Origin: Pseudanabaena frigida
GTDB lineage: Bacteria > Cyanobacteriota > Cyanobacteriia > Pseudanabaenales > Pseudanabaenaceae
Assembly (NCBI GenBank): GCA_003242085.1
Contig: QBML01000020.1
Span: 1-64,000, forward strand
Direction of reading: 5' to 3'
Length of the DNA stretch: 64,000 nucleotides
The notes under the pieces were generated by a model. That model was not told where the DNA came from. It saw only the letters and a program-made list of their open reading frames with translations, and ran no database searches. Below, piece by piece: positions 25,245 through 33,890 of this stretch (the first letter of the stretch is position 1; the number at the start of each line of letters is the position of its first letter). Position numbers and translations under genes: made by a program.

Positions 25245-26168
25245 TCAGCGAGAAGATTTTAATTGCTTGCCTAAGCTGCGGTAATAGATTGTGCCGACGA
25301 TCGCAAAAAATAGGATATAGGCGATCGCCTGTACTAAATAAAGCTTATCGGTATAGCCAAATAGCGAACTAAAAATTATACCTGGAAATTTTTCGGCGGG
25401 TAATACTTTGCTTGTATTCCAGACCATATTGCCAAGGACGCAGGAATGCTCGCGGGCAAAATGCTCGTAGTAAAAACAAATAGCTTCGGACTTACGATCG
25501 CTTTGAGACAAAATCCGTAGAGCCGTATCAAAATGTCCGAGGGCAGAAATTACCAAGCCTGAAACAATGGCTAGCAGCATAAAGCCCATAATTTTGAAGA
25601 AAGCACGGATATTAATTTGGATGCCAAATTTAAATAGGGCAATGGCGATCGCGGTTGCAGCTGCAATACCACTTACAGCTCCGAGAGCTGGCATAAATCC
25701 TTCTTGAAACTTAGCGGAAATAAATAAAACAACTTCAAACCCTTCCCGTAAAATCGCAACCAGAATCAGTCCAAAAATTCCTAATCCTGCTTTTTGTCCT
25801 TTACCTAAAACATTATGTAACGAGCCTTCGATTTCTCCCTTCAAGGCACGACTTTGTTTGGTCATCCAGATCAACATCCAAGTCAACATGGCGATCGCTG
25901 CAACGCTAAACACGCCCTCAAGCAACGGCTCGAATACTGCCGATAACTCTGGGTTACTAGTACCAACGCTCTGCATGAACCAATTGAATAAAATGCCAAC
26001 GATCGCACTAATTACCAAACCCGTGCCAATCCCTGCAAATACCCATCGATTAAGATGCGATCGCTTAGCGCGTTTGAGATACGCCATGACGATGCCAATT
26101 ACTAAGGCAGCTTCGACTCCTTCGCGCAGAGTAATGACAAAAGTTGGAAGAGTTAAACTGAAGTCCAT
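25245..26168 (-). CDS. FTR1-family iron permease
   Basis: A 307-residue inner-membrane permease of the FTR1/EfeU family with two REGxE iron-handling motifs, TLREGVEAALVIG (about residue 14) and ILREGFEVVLFIS (about residue 137). Six to seven membrane helices and a cysteine-containing loop (FYYEHFAREHSCVLGN) follow. FTR1 proteins take up Fe3+ produced by a ferroxidase. Here the oxidase and a periplasmic lipoprotein are encoded immediately upstream on the same strand, which supports an oxidase-coupled system. A CCCCTT/AAGGGG hairpin lies in the 122-base gap before it. The exact metal is not proven. Confidence 0.92.
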   Translation of the reverse strand: MDFSLTLPTFVITLREGVEAALVIGIVMAYLKRAKRSHLNRWVFAGIGTGLVISAIVGILFNWFMQSVGTSNPELSAVFEPLLEGVFSVAAIAMLTWMLIWMTKQSRALKGEIEGSLHNVLGKGQKAGLGIFGLILVAILREGFEVVLFISAKFQEGFMPALGAVSGIAAATAIAIALFKFGIQINIRAFFKIMGFMLLAIVSGLVISALGHFDTALRILSQSDRKSEAICFYYEHFAREHSCVLGNMVWNTSKVLPAEKFPGIIFSSLFGYTDKLYLVQAIAYILFFAIVGTIYYRSLGKQLKSSR

Positions 26169-26290
26169 AAAGTTTTTAAAAAGTTTTCAAATAAGAATCT
26201 ATGCTGTTAAATCCTAGATATCCCTCTAGTTCCCCTTAATAAAGGGGATGATTTAATTCTTCCCACTTTTTAAGTTGGATTGAGGCAAAT

Positions 26291-27373
26291 CTAAGATTTT
26301 GTATAAACTTTGGCGGCGGATTGTTCGTTGCCTTTAATCAACTCTGACATATCAGCAACGGACAGGACAGGTTGCTCTGGGGCGATCGCACTAGGATAAG
26401 CGGTCTTGAGTTTTTCTAAACTTGCCGTAAATTGTTTATGAGCATCTGGATGTTCCTTTTCCATAACTAGCGCAATATTCTTATACAACTGCTCTACATA
26501 AATAGTGAATCCGCGTGAATCTTGATATTCAATGATTTCTTTAATCTTGTTGTTGGCGATCGCCGCTCGATATTCTGTACCTGCCGTATCGAGGATGGTA
26601 TTAATCACTTGCAGCGTAAACTTCGGCGATTGGCGTTGAGTTTCAGGAATTGCCGAGATTGCCATATCGATACTGGCGATCGCTTCATTATATTTCGCAG
26701 CAATCGTGGGATCGTTGGGCTTCGACTTAACCAACTGCTGTAAATCCATCAACACTTGCTTAAATTCTTTGACGTTACGCTCCTTGAGCTGACCTTCTAC
26801 ATCAGCGTAGATTTCTTCAACAGGATGTTCAATGTGAGGGAGCGCTTGATCGGGTTTCTGAAGATCGAGCAATTCTTTAGCCACAATCATGTGTCCTTTC
26901 ATCAGACCTAACTTAGTTAAGTAGTCAACGTCTTTCGCTTCGCCTGTTAGCACAACAGTTTCTGTGCCAACCATATCTTTGATTTGGTCAAACTGTTCAG
27001 CAGTTACTACTTTTTTCGTAACTAAATCCTCAGCTTTGACATAGGGACGAGCCGCTTGAATTTTGTTAGATAAACCTGCTATTCCTAACTTTGCTTCAAC
27101 TTTATCTAAATCCGATAAAATTGCTTCGTTAATATTAATTTTGGATTTACTATGACCAGCCATCATTGAGTCTTTTTGAGTCTCGGTTTTGGACTTAGAG
27201 CTAGACTCAGTAGTCGCAGGATTAGAGTTAGGAGGGTTTGAGACTTTTACCTCACTGGTACAGGCTGAGATAGCGATCGCGCCAACCAATGAGAGCGTGA
27301 ATAGCATTAAAAATGCTTTGGTTTTGACTAGATTTTTAAAAGTCTTACTGATGAAAGAGATAATTGCGAGCAT
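26291..27373 (-). CDS. Periplasmic HHH-containing lipoprotein of the iron uptake operon (EfeO-like)
   Basis: A 360-residue exported lipoprotein: hydrophobic signal with lipobox-like AISACTSE, then a Ser/Thr/Lys-rich linker containing a Met-His patch (KDSMMAGHSK). A helix-hairpin-helix-type segment follows (INEAILSDLDKVEAKLGIAGLSNKI...AEQFDQIKDMV), then a helical C-terminal half with scattered His, Glu and Met (MKGHMIVAKELL, ALPHIEHPVEEIY). The helical half resembles imelysin/EfeO-type proteins, though no HxxE signature is clear, so the family is tentative. Between the multicopper oxidase and FTR1 genes it is the natural candidate to carry iron from oxidase to permease. Confidence 0.65.
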   Translation of the reverse strand: MLAIISFISKTFKNLVKTKAFLMLFTLSLVGAIAISACTSEVKVSNPPNSNPATTESSSKSKTETQKDSMMAGHSKSKININEAILSDLDKVEAKLGIAGLSNKIQAARPYVKAEDLVTKKVVTAEQFDQIKDMVGTETVVLTGEAKDVDYLTKLGLMKGHMIVAKELLDLQKPDQALPHIEHPVEEIYADVEGQLKERNVKEFKQVLMDLQQLVKSKPNDPTIAAKYNEAIASIDMAISAIPETQRQSPKFTLQVINTILDTAGTEYRAAIANNKIKEIIEYQDSRGFTIYVEQLYKNIALVMEKEHPDAHKQFTASLEKLKTAYPSAIAPEQPVLSVADMSELIKGNEQSAAKVYTKS

Positions 27374-27530
27374 GAATATAAATCAAGAAAATATAAATGG
27401 GTAATGCAAGTAATTTGCAATAACTGATTTAAGCATATTGGAACGTAAACTTGCAAATAATTATCAATAAAAATTCAAGTATCTGCAAGGTTGATTTGGC
27501 AAGGGTTTTAATCCCCCTTGCTCTTAGTGA

Positions 27531-28529
27531 CTAACTCGCAACTACATCAAACAATCCCATACAACCAGCTTCCGCGATTACATCTTGGTGCGGATGGAAC
27601 ATGTACTTACCTGTAAATCGATAGGTCAACTCCAAAATATGACGTTCGGCTGTTCCCATCGTAATTACATCCGTTTCTTCGCTAGGGGTCATGGTGCGTC
27701 CCGTGCGGTAAACCTGAAACATATTGGCATGGACGTGAAATGTAGCCACAGGGTCAAACTCAATCATATTAAGGACATATAAACGCAATAACTGATTTTG
27801 CTGCACTGCGATCGGCTGCTGCATATAGAAATGTGGTAATCCGTTAAAGGCATACATATCATTACGCCCATCGCCATCTATGTCGTATCCCGCCATGATT
27901 AACACCATCTCATCCGCAGGAGGTCTGGGAGTAGGTGGGTCAATAATAAACATCCCGTATAAACCTTTGCCAATGTGCCGCGCCACAGGTGCAACATGGC
28001 AATGATATAAATGCACACCGTAGGGCATTGCATCGAATTCATAAATAGTCGCGGCTCCATTGCGAATTGGATTGACTCCATCCATCGCCGAGGGATGTTC
28101 GCCATGAAAGTGCAGCGAGTGTGAATGTCCCCCTTGATTAGCAAAGGCAATCCTAATGCGATCGCCTTCATTGGCTCTCAACGTCGGGCCTGGCACGCGA
28201 TCGTTTACATTCCAAGTAATGAAATCCGTAGAAGCATTTAACTTAACTGTTTTACTTTTTGCAGTTAGTTCAAACTCTCGCACCGTCCGTCCATTTTCTT
28301 GAGTAACTTTGCCATAGTCAAATTCTCGTAAAGCCGCGGTCGGATCGAGCCCACTAATTTTGATTCTGTCCTTCGATGCCTCACTAAGATTTATTGGCGG
28401 AATCACAATCTTTTTTGGAGTGTCGCTTGCTGATTTATTTGAAGCTATGGGACTACAAGCGATCGCGCCCCCAAGCAGTCCCAGTCCACCAATTCCCCAC
28501 TCCAGTATTTTTCTACGCTGCCGATCCAT
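27531..28529 (-). CDS. Two-domain multicopper oxidase, candidate ferroxidase
   Basis: From the ATG at 28529 this is a 332-residue exported protein with a twin-Arg-containing, lipobox-ending leader (DRQRRKILEWGIGGLGLLGG...ACSP). Two cupredoxin domains follow. Copper ligands are visible in HSLHFHGEHP and YHCHVAPVARHIGKGLYGMF (type 1 Cys and His with nearby Met), then TFHVHANMF and MFHPHQDVIAEAGCMG. This is the pattern of a small two-domain oxidase rather than a three-domain laccase. Located upstream of the HHH lipoprotein and FTR1 on the same strand, it probably oxidises Fe2+ for uptake, like Fet3-Ftr1 in yeast. Copper export or other substrates remain possible. Confidence 0.85.
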   Translation of the reverse strand: MDRQRRKILEWGIGGLGLLGGAIACSPIASNKSASDTPKKIVIPPINLSEASKDRIKISGLDPTAALREFDYGKVTQENGRTVREFELTAKSKTVKLNASTDFITWNVNDRVPGPTLRANEGDRIRIAFANQGGHSHSLHFHGEHPSAMDGVNPIRNGAATIYEFDAMPYGVHLYHCHVAPVARHIGKGLYGMFIIDPPTPRPPADEMVLIMAGYDIDGDGRNDMYAFNGLPHFYMQQPIAVQQNQLLRLYVLNMIEFDPVATFHVHANMFQVYRTGRTMTPSEETDVITMGTAERHILELTYRFTGKYMFHPHQDVIAEAGCMGLFDVVAS

Positions 28530-28617
28530 TAACTCTACTTGCAAATAGTTCCTATTTATCTTAACGAATTTCTTGCAGCTTTGGATATGGCAGATCTATC
28601 GTTTATTTAGCTAGAAA

Positions 28618-28645
28618 GCAAGGATTTGCGATCGCAAATCCTTGC
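28618..28645. repeat. 28-bp perfect palindrome centred on HIP1
   Basis: GCAAGGATTTGCG and ATCGCAAATCCTTGC form a perfect palindrome whose centre is GCGATCGC. It lies in the 466-base gap upstream of the oxidase gene. The rest of that gap holds the 28905 terminator and AT-rich sequence, with no gene seen. Confidence 0.75.
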
Positions 28646-28904
28646 CTAAAGTTGAGACTTCAAGTCTTATAAATAGTCCTATAAATAGACTCTCTATCTC
28701 ATTTAGATACTAAATAGAAGTCAAAAAAATGGGAATCCCATTGTAATATTTGACTGAATGAATAAATATTAAGCAATAGCACAACATTGCAAGCAGATAT
28801 AAGCTTACGAATTTACCTAGAATCCTTGTCGTGTAATATAGCTTGCGATAATGGTTATTTACGCAAGCTAAGCATACTGATTAGATTTAGTAAGCTAAAA
28901 ACAT

Positions 28905-28957
28905 TTAACCCACAATATCAAAGTTTTATACGGTTAGGCTTTGATACTATGGGTTAA
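28905..28957 (-). terminator. Interrupted hairpin downstream of the FecR-domain gene
   Basis: TTAACCCA-N3-TATCAAAG pairs with CTTTGATA-N3-TGGGTTAA, a stem with a symmetric internal loop, starting about 40 bases after the stop codon on the minus strand and followed by ATGTTTTT. Confidence 0.6.
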
Positions 28958-28995
28958 TTTTTGATAGACAATTTAAGTTAGATACTCAAATAAAT

Positions 28996-29751
28996 CTAAT
29001 TAGCTGGGGGCGTTTTCTCTAAACTGGCTTGTCCAGGAGTAAGTTTATCGATAATCGCTTGAGTAGGTAGAGGCGACTTAAAGCCTCGTAACAACGAACT
29101 TTTTGCAGAAGTATCTTTCCATTCATCCAGATTTAGGCGGCGGACTACTGGCGGAGTTGGAGAATTGGGTTTAACAATAATTTCTTCGCCTGTTAATAAA
29201 GTAATCTCCTTTGACTGATTTGCTAGTTTTACAACTACAGTTCCTTCCCAAGAAAAAAATCTAATACCTTGATTAATATCCTTGGGGATTTCTACAAAGG
29301 CAGTTGTCCCACGAATTGCGGCTGTGGCATAGGATGTAGAAATTTCTGTTGGTACTTTTAGACCAGGATTAACCCAAGTAATCATTTTTCCTGATGTTAG
29401 GTTAAGACGATTATTGGGCTGAATCTGTAACTCGGCATCACCAGCAATCCGAAAGCCTACCCCATTGTTAAATTCAACTTGAGTCTTGCCTTTTCCTTGA
29501 GTGCGGATCGTGTCTGCCAAATACAGTCCCATACCAACTTTGGCATCAGTTTCCTTTTCCTTTGAGGTAGCTTTTTGCTTAGACTGAACGAATACAGGCT
29601 TTTCTTCGATTAATGATACCTTTGCGATCGCTTGTTCTTTTACTGCCGTAGGTGTAGAGCTAGTTACTGGAGACGGAGGCGCAGAATTTGGTTGTGATTC
29701 GCAGCCAAATATGAAGAGAGTAACAGCAACCATTAATAGAGAACTTTTCAT
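28996..29751 (-). CDS. FecR-domain lipoprotein
   Basis: A 251-residue exported lipoprotein with a lipobox (FIFGC) after a short hydrophobic leader, a Pro/Ser/Thr-rich linker and a FecR-type domain (PF04773). The domain reads GLYLADTIRTQGKGKTQVEFNNGVGFRIAGDAELQIQ, then SYATAAIRGTTAFVEI and SWEGTVVVK. These free-standing cyanobacterial FecR proteins lack the anti-sigma N-terminus of true FecR and are probably cell-envelope proteins. Proximity to the iron operon is suggestive, but a promoter-less gap and a terminator separate them. The C-terminal tail after the domain is proline-rich. Confidence 0.8.
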   Translation of the reverse strand: MKSSLLMVAVTLFIFGCESQPNSAPPSPVTSSTPTAVKEQAIAKVSLIEEKPVFVQSKQKATSKEKETDAKVGMGLYLADTIRTQGKGKTQVEFNNGVGFRIAGDAELQIQPNNRLNLTSGKMITWVNPGLKVPTEISTSYATAAIRGTTAFVEIPKDINQGIRFFSWEGTVVVKLANQSKEITLLTGEEIIVKPNSPTPPVVRRLNLDEWKDTSAKSSLLRGFKSPLPTQAIIDKLTPGQASLEKTPPAN

Positions 29752-29816
29752 TAGGGTATCTCAACGAAAGTCTGGACTGAAATTTAGATAAATGTTTGCA
29801 TAGTCGTCCCCATCAA

Positions 29817-30005
29817 TCAAGTGTATTTTATGCTTATATCTATTTCGATTTCGCCAGTGCCTTTGCAATACGAACAATTTTCCTCTCGTTGAATCTCTCC
29901 AGAACAGTCTCGCAGTTCAATGTAGCCTTTGCCTTCACAGTGATGACAAGGTTTCGATTTTTGTGGAAGAGATGATAGGCGATCGCCTTCTAATTTTTCT
30001 GACAT
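29817..30005 (-). CDS. Small DnaJ-like zinc-ribbon protein
   Basis: A 62-residue protein with two CxxCxGxG motifs (CHHCEGKG and CSYCKGTG) about 18 residues apart, the pattern of one DnaJ-type zinc-binding unit. No J domain is present. Such tiny proteins are common in cyanobacteria and may assist folding or act as redox-sensitive zinc proteins; the function is unknown. It is transcribed toward the FecR gene. Confidence 0.75.
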   Translation of the reverse strand: MSEKLEGDRLSSLPQKSKPCHHCEGKGYIELRDCSGEIQREENCSYCKGTGEIEIDISIKYT

Positions 30006-30031
30006 ATTTGATAAAAAGTAAAAGTGTAGGA

Positions 30032-30338
<307 letters not shown>

Positions 30339-30418
30339 TCAAACTCCTAATTCTGTTATGTACATCAAAATTTGCTGATTGAATCGAGTCGAGAAGCTAA
30401 GCTTTATCGAAAAACTAG

Positions 30419-31177
30419 CTATGAATGCCACTCGATTGATTGAACAATTGAGCTAACGAGTCGTTGCACACAATCTTTAACTGATGCATCAGGAATGGAA
30501 AGACTGCTGAATTGTTCTGATACTACATTAGATATCGCCTTCCAAGTTGTCCAGCAAACTACTTCATGAGCTTTTTCTAAAAGTACAGACTTATCAAAAT
30601 CATGATTTTCGGTACGTTGTAGTACAGATTCAAGATAAATTTCAATTGCATCAACAGGATTTAATCTTCCATGCCCCAAGACCGATATAGGGGGCTCGGA
30701 ACCTAGTATAAGCCATAATATCGGCTGACGATTCCTAAGCAAAGCTTCTTGCATTACTAAAACAAACTCTCGTGCTAATTGCTCTTTTTGAAATGAACTT
30801 CTTTTAATCCTTTTAGCTTCAATTACGACAAAGTTGCTTGGCGTTTGAATAATCCCATCAGGTTGAACAGCTAGACTATTTCGATGCAATTTTGCACTTG
30901 GAATGAGATAAAAATTTCCAGGTAAAAGAGTAAATTCTGCTTGTTCGATTTCTTCTCGCAGTTTTTTACGCGCTTCCATTGCACCTTGAGAAACCTCAAC
31001 TACAGATCCTAAAAAAGATTGCCGAGGGAGAAAATCAAGAGCTTGAAGCACCTCAGCAGTAAGAACATTCTCAAATCCACGCCCTCCTTCCCGATAGTCT
31101 TTAATTGTATTACCGACCCACGATAATTCTTCTAAAAGCCTTCCTAAAACTCTAGGGTTGTTTGAAGCAAGATTCAT
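30419..31177 (-). CDS. PD-(D/E)XK nuclease-like protein paired with ParA
   Basis: A 252-residue protein of no named family that I recognise. The central part has the layout of a PD-(D/E)XK nuclease core: Glu36 in an early helix (GRGFENVLTAEVLQAL), then Asp107 in VQPDGII and Glu120-x-Lys122 in FVVIEAKRIKRSSFQKEQLARE. A following helix carries Gln and Arg. The C-terminal half is helical with two cysteines. It starts 35 bases after the ParA-type gene on the same strand, so the two form a unit. Nuclease activity is a fold-level inference. The N-terminus begins with a short hydrophilic helix that could contact ParA. Confidence 0.6.
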   Translation of the reverse strand: MNLASNNPRVLGRLLEELSWVGNTIKDYREGGRGFENVLTAEVLQALDFLPRQSFLGSVVEVSQGAMEARKKLREEIEQAEFTLLPGNFYLIPSAKLHRNSLAVQPDGIIQTPSNFVVIEAKRIKRSSFQKEQLAREFVLVMQEALLRNRQPILWLILGSEPPISVLGHGRLNPVDAIEIYLESVLQRTENHDFDKSVLLEKAHEVVCWTTWKAISNVVSEQFSSLSIPDASVKDCVQRLVSSIVQSIEWHS

Positions 31178-31212
31178 AAAGATTGCACAAACATGAATTA
31201 ATTAAAATTATT

Positions 31213-32175
31213 TTATTCTAAATCAACTAAACTCAATCTAGAGGTTTGCTCTTTCTTGCCTAGCGAAACTTCTAGCTTTTTCAAAAGCTCTACAGTTACC
31301 TCAGCAAAAGCTTTTGCGCCGCCAGAATTGGGATTTGCTAACGATGCGGGGACGAAATTATCTACAGCTTTCGCGATGTTTACATCATTGGGAATTTTGG
31401 TTTTAAAAATCTTGGCACTGCTAAAGTCCGCCGCTACTCGATCCATTACTTTTTGGTAATATCTGCTCAACGTAAAGCCAGCCGACATGCTGAATACAAT
31501 ACCTAAAAGTTGAATATTAACTGAGTTATCTTCTCGGTAGACTTCGCGCAATTTCTCGATGCGTCTTTCTAATAACTGAATACCGACTACAGACAAAGGC
31601 TCAGGTCTAGCGGGCATTAGGTAAAAGTCGCTAGCGACAATACTACTGCGTGTGATGAGGTTATATCCAGGGGCACAGTCGAGAATGATGTAATCGTAGC
31701 TTTTTAGAGCAGGAGCGAGAATACCTTTGATTAGAGTTTGCTCAAACTTGCTCCAAGTCTGCTGAAAGCTTTGCTTTTCTTCGTATAGTAGCGATCGGTT
31801 ATATAGCATTTCCGAAACGAGAAACTCATCGTATAGATCGATATCCCCTACTAAAAGATCTAATCCCTGCACCTTGCAAACATGGGGAATTACGATATCT
31901 TTGATTTGATATACCTTTTCTTCGGGATCGTTAACTTGTACCCCATAACGTGCGATCGCCTGACTAACGAGATACCTTAGAGTACGATTTTCTTTACGAC
32001 ACTTAGCGAACTCGGCTGGTGAAATCATGCTTAGAGAAGCGCTGATCTGGGTATCTAAATCTACGACTAAGACCTTTTTACGATGGATTTTAGCCAAGCA
32101 GGTGGCAATATTTACAGTGAGGGTGGTTTTTCCTACTCCACCTTTCATATTGACCGTTGCTATCACTTTACCCAT
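31213..32175 (-). CDS. ParA/Soj-family ATPase
   Basis: A 320-residue deviant-Walker ATPase: KGGVGKTTLTVNIA at residues 11-24, switch I-like DLDTQISASLS and Walker B-like YDYIILDCAPG. RPEPLSVVGIQLLERRI follows. It is longer than minimal ParA through an insertion around residues 60-140, and it lacks the N-terminal DNA-binding domain of P1-type ParA. Three AAATACCCA-type direct repeats lie just upstream of its start codon. No ParB or McdB-like gene is adjacent; the partner is the PD-(D/E)XK-like gene downstream. Roles could be partition of an element, positioning of a complex, or a defence-type assembly. Confidence 0.88.
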   Translation of the reverse strand: MGKVIATVNMKGGVGKTTLTVNIATCLAKIHRKKVLVVDLDTQISASLSMISPAEFAKCRKENRTLRYLVSQAIARYGVQVNDPEEKVYQIKDIVIPHVCKVQGLDLLVGDIDLYDEFLVSEMLYNRSLLYEEKQSFQQTWSKFEQTLIKGILAPALKSYDYIILDCAPGYNLITRSSIVASDFYLMPARPEPLSVVGIQLLERRIEKLREVYREDNSVNIQLLGIVFSMSAGFTLSRYYQKVMDRVAADFSSAKIFKTKIPNDVNIAKAVDNFVPASLANPNSGGAKAFAEVTVELLKKLEVSLGKKEQTSRLSLVDLE

Positions 32176-32180
32176 TGTTT

Positions 32181-32212
32181 AAATACCCAATAAATACCCA
32201 GTTAAATACCGA
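32181..32212. promoter_or_regulatory. Three iteron-like direct repeats upstream of parA
   Basis: AAATACCCA (32181-32189), AAATACCCA (32192-32200) and AAATACCGA (32204-32212) are spaced 11 and 12 bases apart, about one helical turn, and begin six bases from the ParA start codon. They are plausible operator or centromere-like repeats. The remaining gap to 32343 holds nothing else recognisable. Confidence 0.6.
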
Positions 32213-32343
32213 CTAAACAAAATTCGATGAGTCTCTTTGAGGCGATTATCGTAAATCATTTTTTGTCAGTTAACAATACACCATTGAACTACTAAGTCAT
32301 CTTTAATTATAAAAAGCAGATGAAATGCTGGAGATTGTCTTTT

Positions 32344-32928
32344 TTAATTGAGGTTTGGATTAACGACATGACCTCTTGTTGGATCGGGAATAAATAAGCC
32401 GAGGCGGAGCGATCGCAACATAGCTTCCCAGACTTCACGCATTTGTTCTTCGCCCTCTGTCCAGTAGTCAAAGGTAAACAGGACTTGGACATTACCACCA
32501 ATACCTACCAAAATACGAGATGTGGCGGGTCTTTTCTCAGTAGCATCGATATATTGAATATCTGCCCAGACTAGTCTCATACCATCACGATTAGCGCTAG
32601 TAACTTTGCTTCTATGGGTAATTTCGCGATCGTCATCATCGAGGATTTGTTGAAGGGCTTTTTTGAGGGGAAATGTCGTCCAATCATTAGGGGGTAAGCG
32701 ATTGAAGGACATTTCTAACGCGCCAGTATCATCAGTTGGTTCTAGATCGTGGAAGCTGACAGACTTTTCTTTAAATTTAACGATCCAGTCTTTGGGGAAA
32801 TCAAATCTTACCGCACCGCGATCGGCGACAAATATCTTATATCCCTCTTCTGATTCCCAACCATGATCGCTGCGTAATGTTAAGTCCTTTTTTCGCATAC
32901 TGCTATCCAGATTAAAAACTAATGTCAT
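32344..32928 (-). CDS. Conserved hypothetical protein, possible DcrB/PsbP-like fold
   Basis: From the ATG at 32928 this is a 194-residue soluble protein; an alternative ATG lies at 32898 (MRKKDLTLRSDHGW). The sequence pattern is a set of strands separated by a central helix: VRFDFPKDWIV near the start, then DMRLVW-type strands, and a C-terminal helix (EEQMREVWEAMLRSLRLG). It resembles Mog1/PsbP/DcrB-like proteins in outline, which is weak evidence. It lies 45 bases downstream of the cytochrome b561 gene on the same strand. There is no signal peptide, so any link to the cytochrome is cytoplasmic. Confidence 0.55.
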   Translation of the reverse strand: MTLVFNLDSSMRKKDLTLRSDHGWESEEGYKIFVADRGAVRFDFPKDWIVKFKEKSVSFHDLEPTDDTGALEMSFNRLPPNDWTTFPLKKALQQILDDDDREITHRSKVTSANRDGMRLVWADIQYIDATEKRPATSRILVGIGGNVQVLFTFDYWTEGEEQMREVWEAMLRSLRLGLFIPDPTRGHVVNPNLN

Positions 32929-32973
32929 TATAAAACTCAATAAACGTAGGGAGTACGAAGTGTCTCCTTACAT

Positions 32974-33645
32974 TTATTGAGGAGAGAAGGCTGGCAATAT
33001 AAAAGCGATCGCAATGCCGCCAATCACTAGAGCTTCAAAAACGAATAGAACTATGCTAGCGGGCTTGAGATGAAATCCTCGAAACCAATGATTAGGAGTA
33101 TCTTCTGCACGAATCTTCCAGTTGTAGATGGATAGTAGTAATGATATTCCGCCAACTTTTGCACTCATCAATAGATGCATTGCTATACCAATAATCATCA
33201 ATAACCATGCGATTAAATGACCGATATACCATGCATGATTGAACTCTCCGCTTGGTAACCATTCCTCATTCATCATCCTGCCTGTAATGACAGCAAAGGT
33301 TCCAGATAGAAGGATTGTAGTATTAGTAATCCGCTGAATTGATATCCACCATATTGGTTTGCCAACGTCTTTGAGATGGCTTAGAGATTCTTTTTGGACG
33401 AGGCGACGATAGCCTAAATGAAAACAATACAGAGCGAAGATCGGTAAAAGTATTAAAAACACTAGCGCGATCGTGCCGTGAATACCCTGTGTATTGCGGA
33501 TTTCAGGTAAGTTAAGCGTGCCAAATCGCTTGTCATATCGGTCATAGACCATAAAGCCAGTAATTAAGGAAGCAAATACAAGTAAAGCGATCGCATTATG
33601 CAATAGGCGGAGTAAAACAGGCTGATACGGTGTAGTTTGCGACAT
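32974..33645 (-). CDS. Cytochrome b561-family membrane protein
   Basis: A 223-residue di-heme b-type cytochrome (PF01292-like) with four to five membrane helices. Candidate heme ligands are the histidines in LLHNAIALLVF, QGIHGTIALVF, YIGHLIAWLL and IAMHLLMSAK, placed in successive helices as in YceI-linked and nickel-hydrogenase b-type cytochromes. It would transfer electrons across or within the membrane between quinone and an unknown partner. The neighbouring gene product is not a recognisable redox enzyme. It is divergent from the small membrane protein at 33705. Confidence 0.82.
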   Translation of the reverse strand: MSQTTPYQPVLLRLLHNAIALLVFASLITGFMVYDRYDKRFGTLNLPEIRNTQGIHGTIALVFLILLPIFALYCFHLGYRRLVQKESLSHLKDVGKPIWWISIQRITNTTILLSGTFAVITGRMMNEEWLPSGEFNHAWYIGHLIAWLLMIIGIAMHLLMSAKVGGISLLLSIYNWKIRAEDTPNHWFRGFHLKPASIVLFVFEALVIGGIAIAFILPAFSPQ

Positions 33646-33704
33646 AAGCTTTTTGTTATGATTGCGAAAGAATTGTAATGATTAAATTCTTGAGGGGTAA
33701 AACA

Positions 33705-33884
33705 ATGACAAAAATATTTATGTATTTTGCGATGTTTGTTGGTGCGATTCTAATTGCTTACTGGGTATCTAGTCATGCTAGCTACTTTTTTAATAATTTG
33801 CTTTACTTCATTAGATATAACTGGTTACCTGTATTAGGAGTTGTATTTGTAGGTGCAATCGCTTACAAAGTCGTTAAATCATGA
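33705..33884 (+). CDS. Small two-helix membrane protein
   Basis: From the ATG at 33705, preceded by GAGGGG seven bases upstream, a 59-residue protein has two membrane helices (MYFAMFVGAILIAYWVSS and WLPVLGVVFVGAIAYKVV) joined by an aromatic loop (SYFFNNLLYFIRYN). No family is recognised. It ends six bases before the recombinase ORF, so they may be co-transcribed. The ORF-track start nine codons upstream is less well supported. Confidence 0.55.
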   Translation: MTKIFMYFAMFVGAILIAYWVSSHASYFFNNLLYFIRYNWLPVLGVVFVGAIAYKVVKS

Positions 33885-33890
33885 TGCAAT

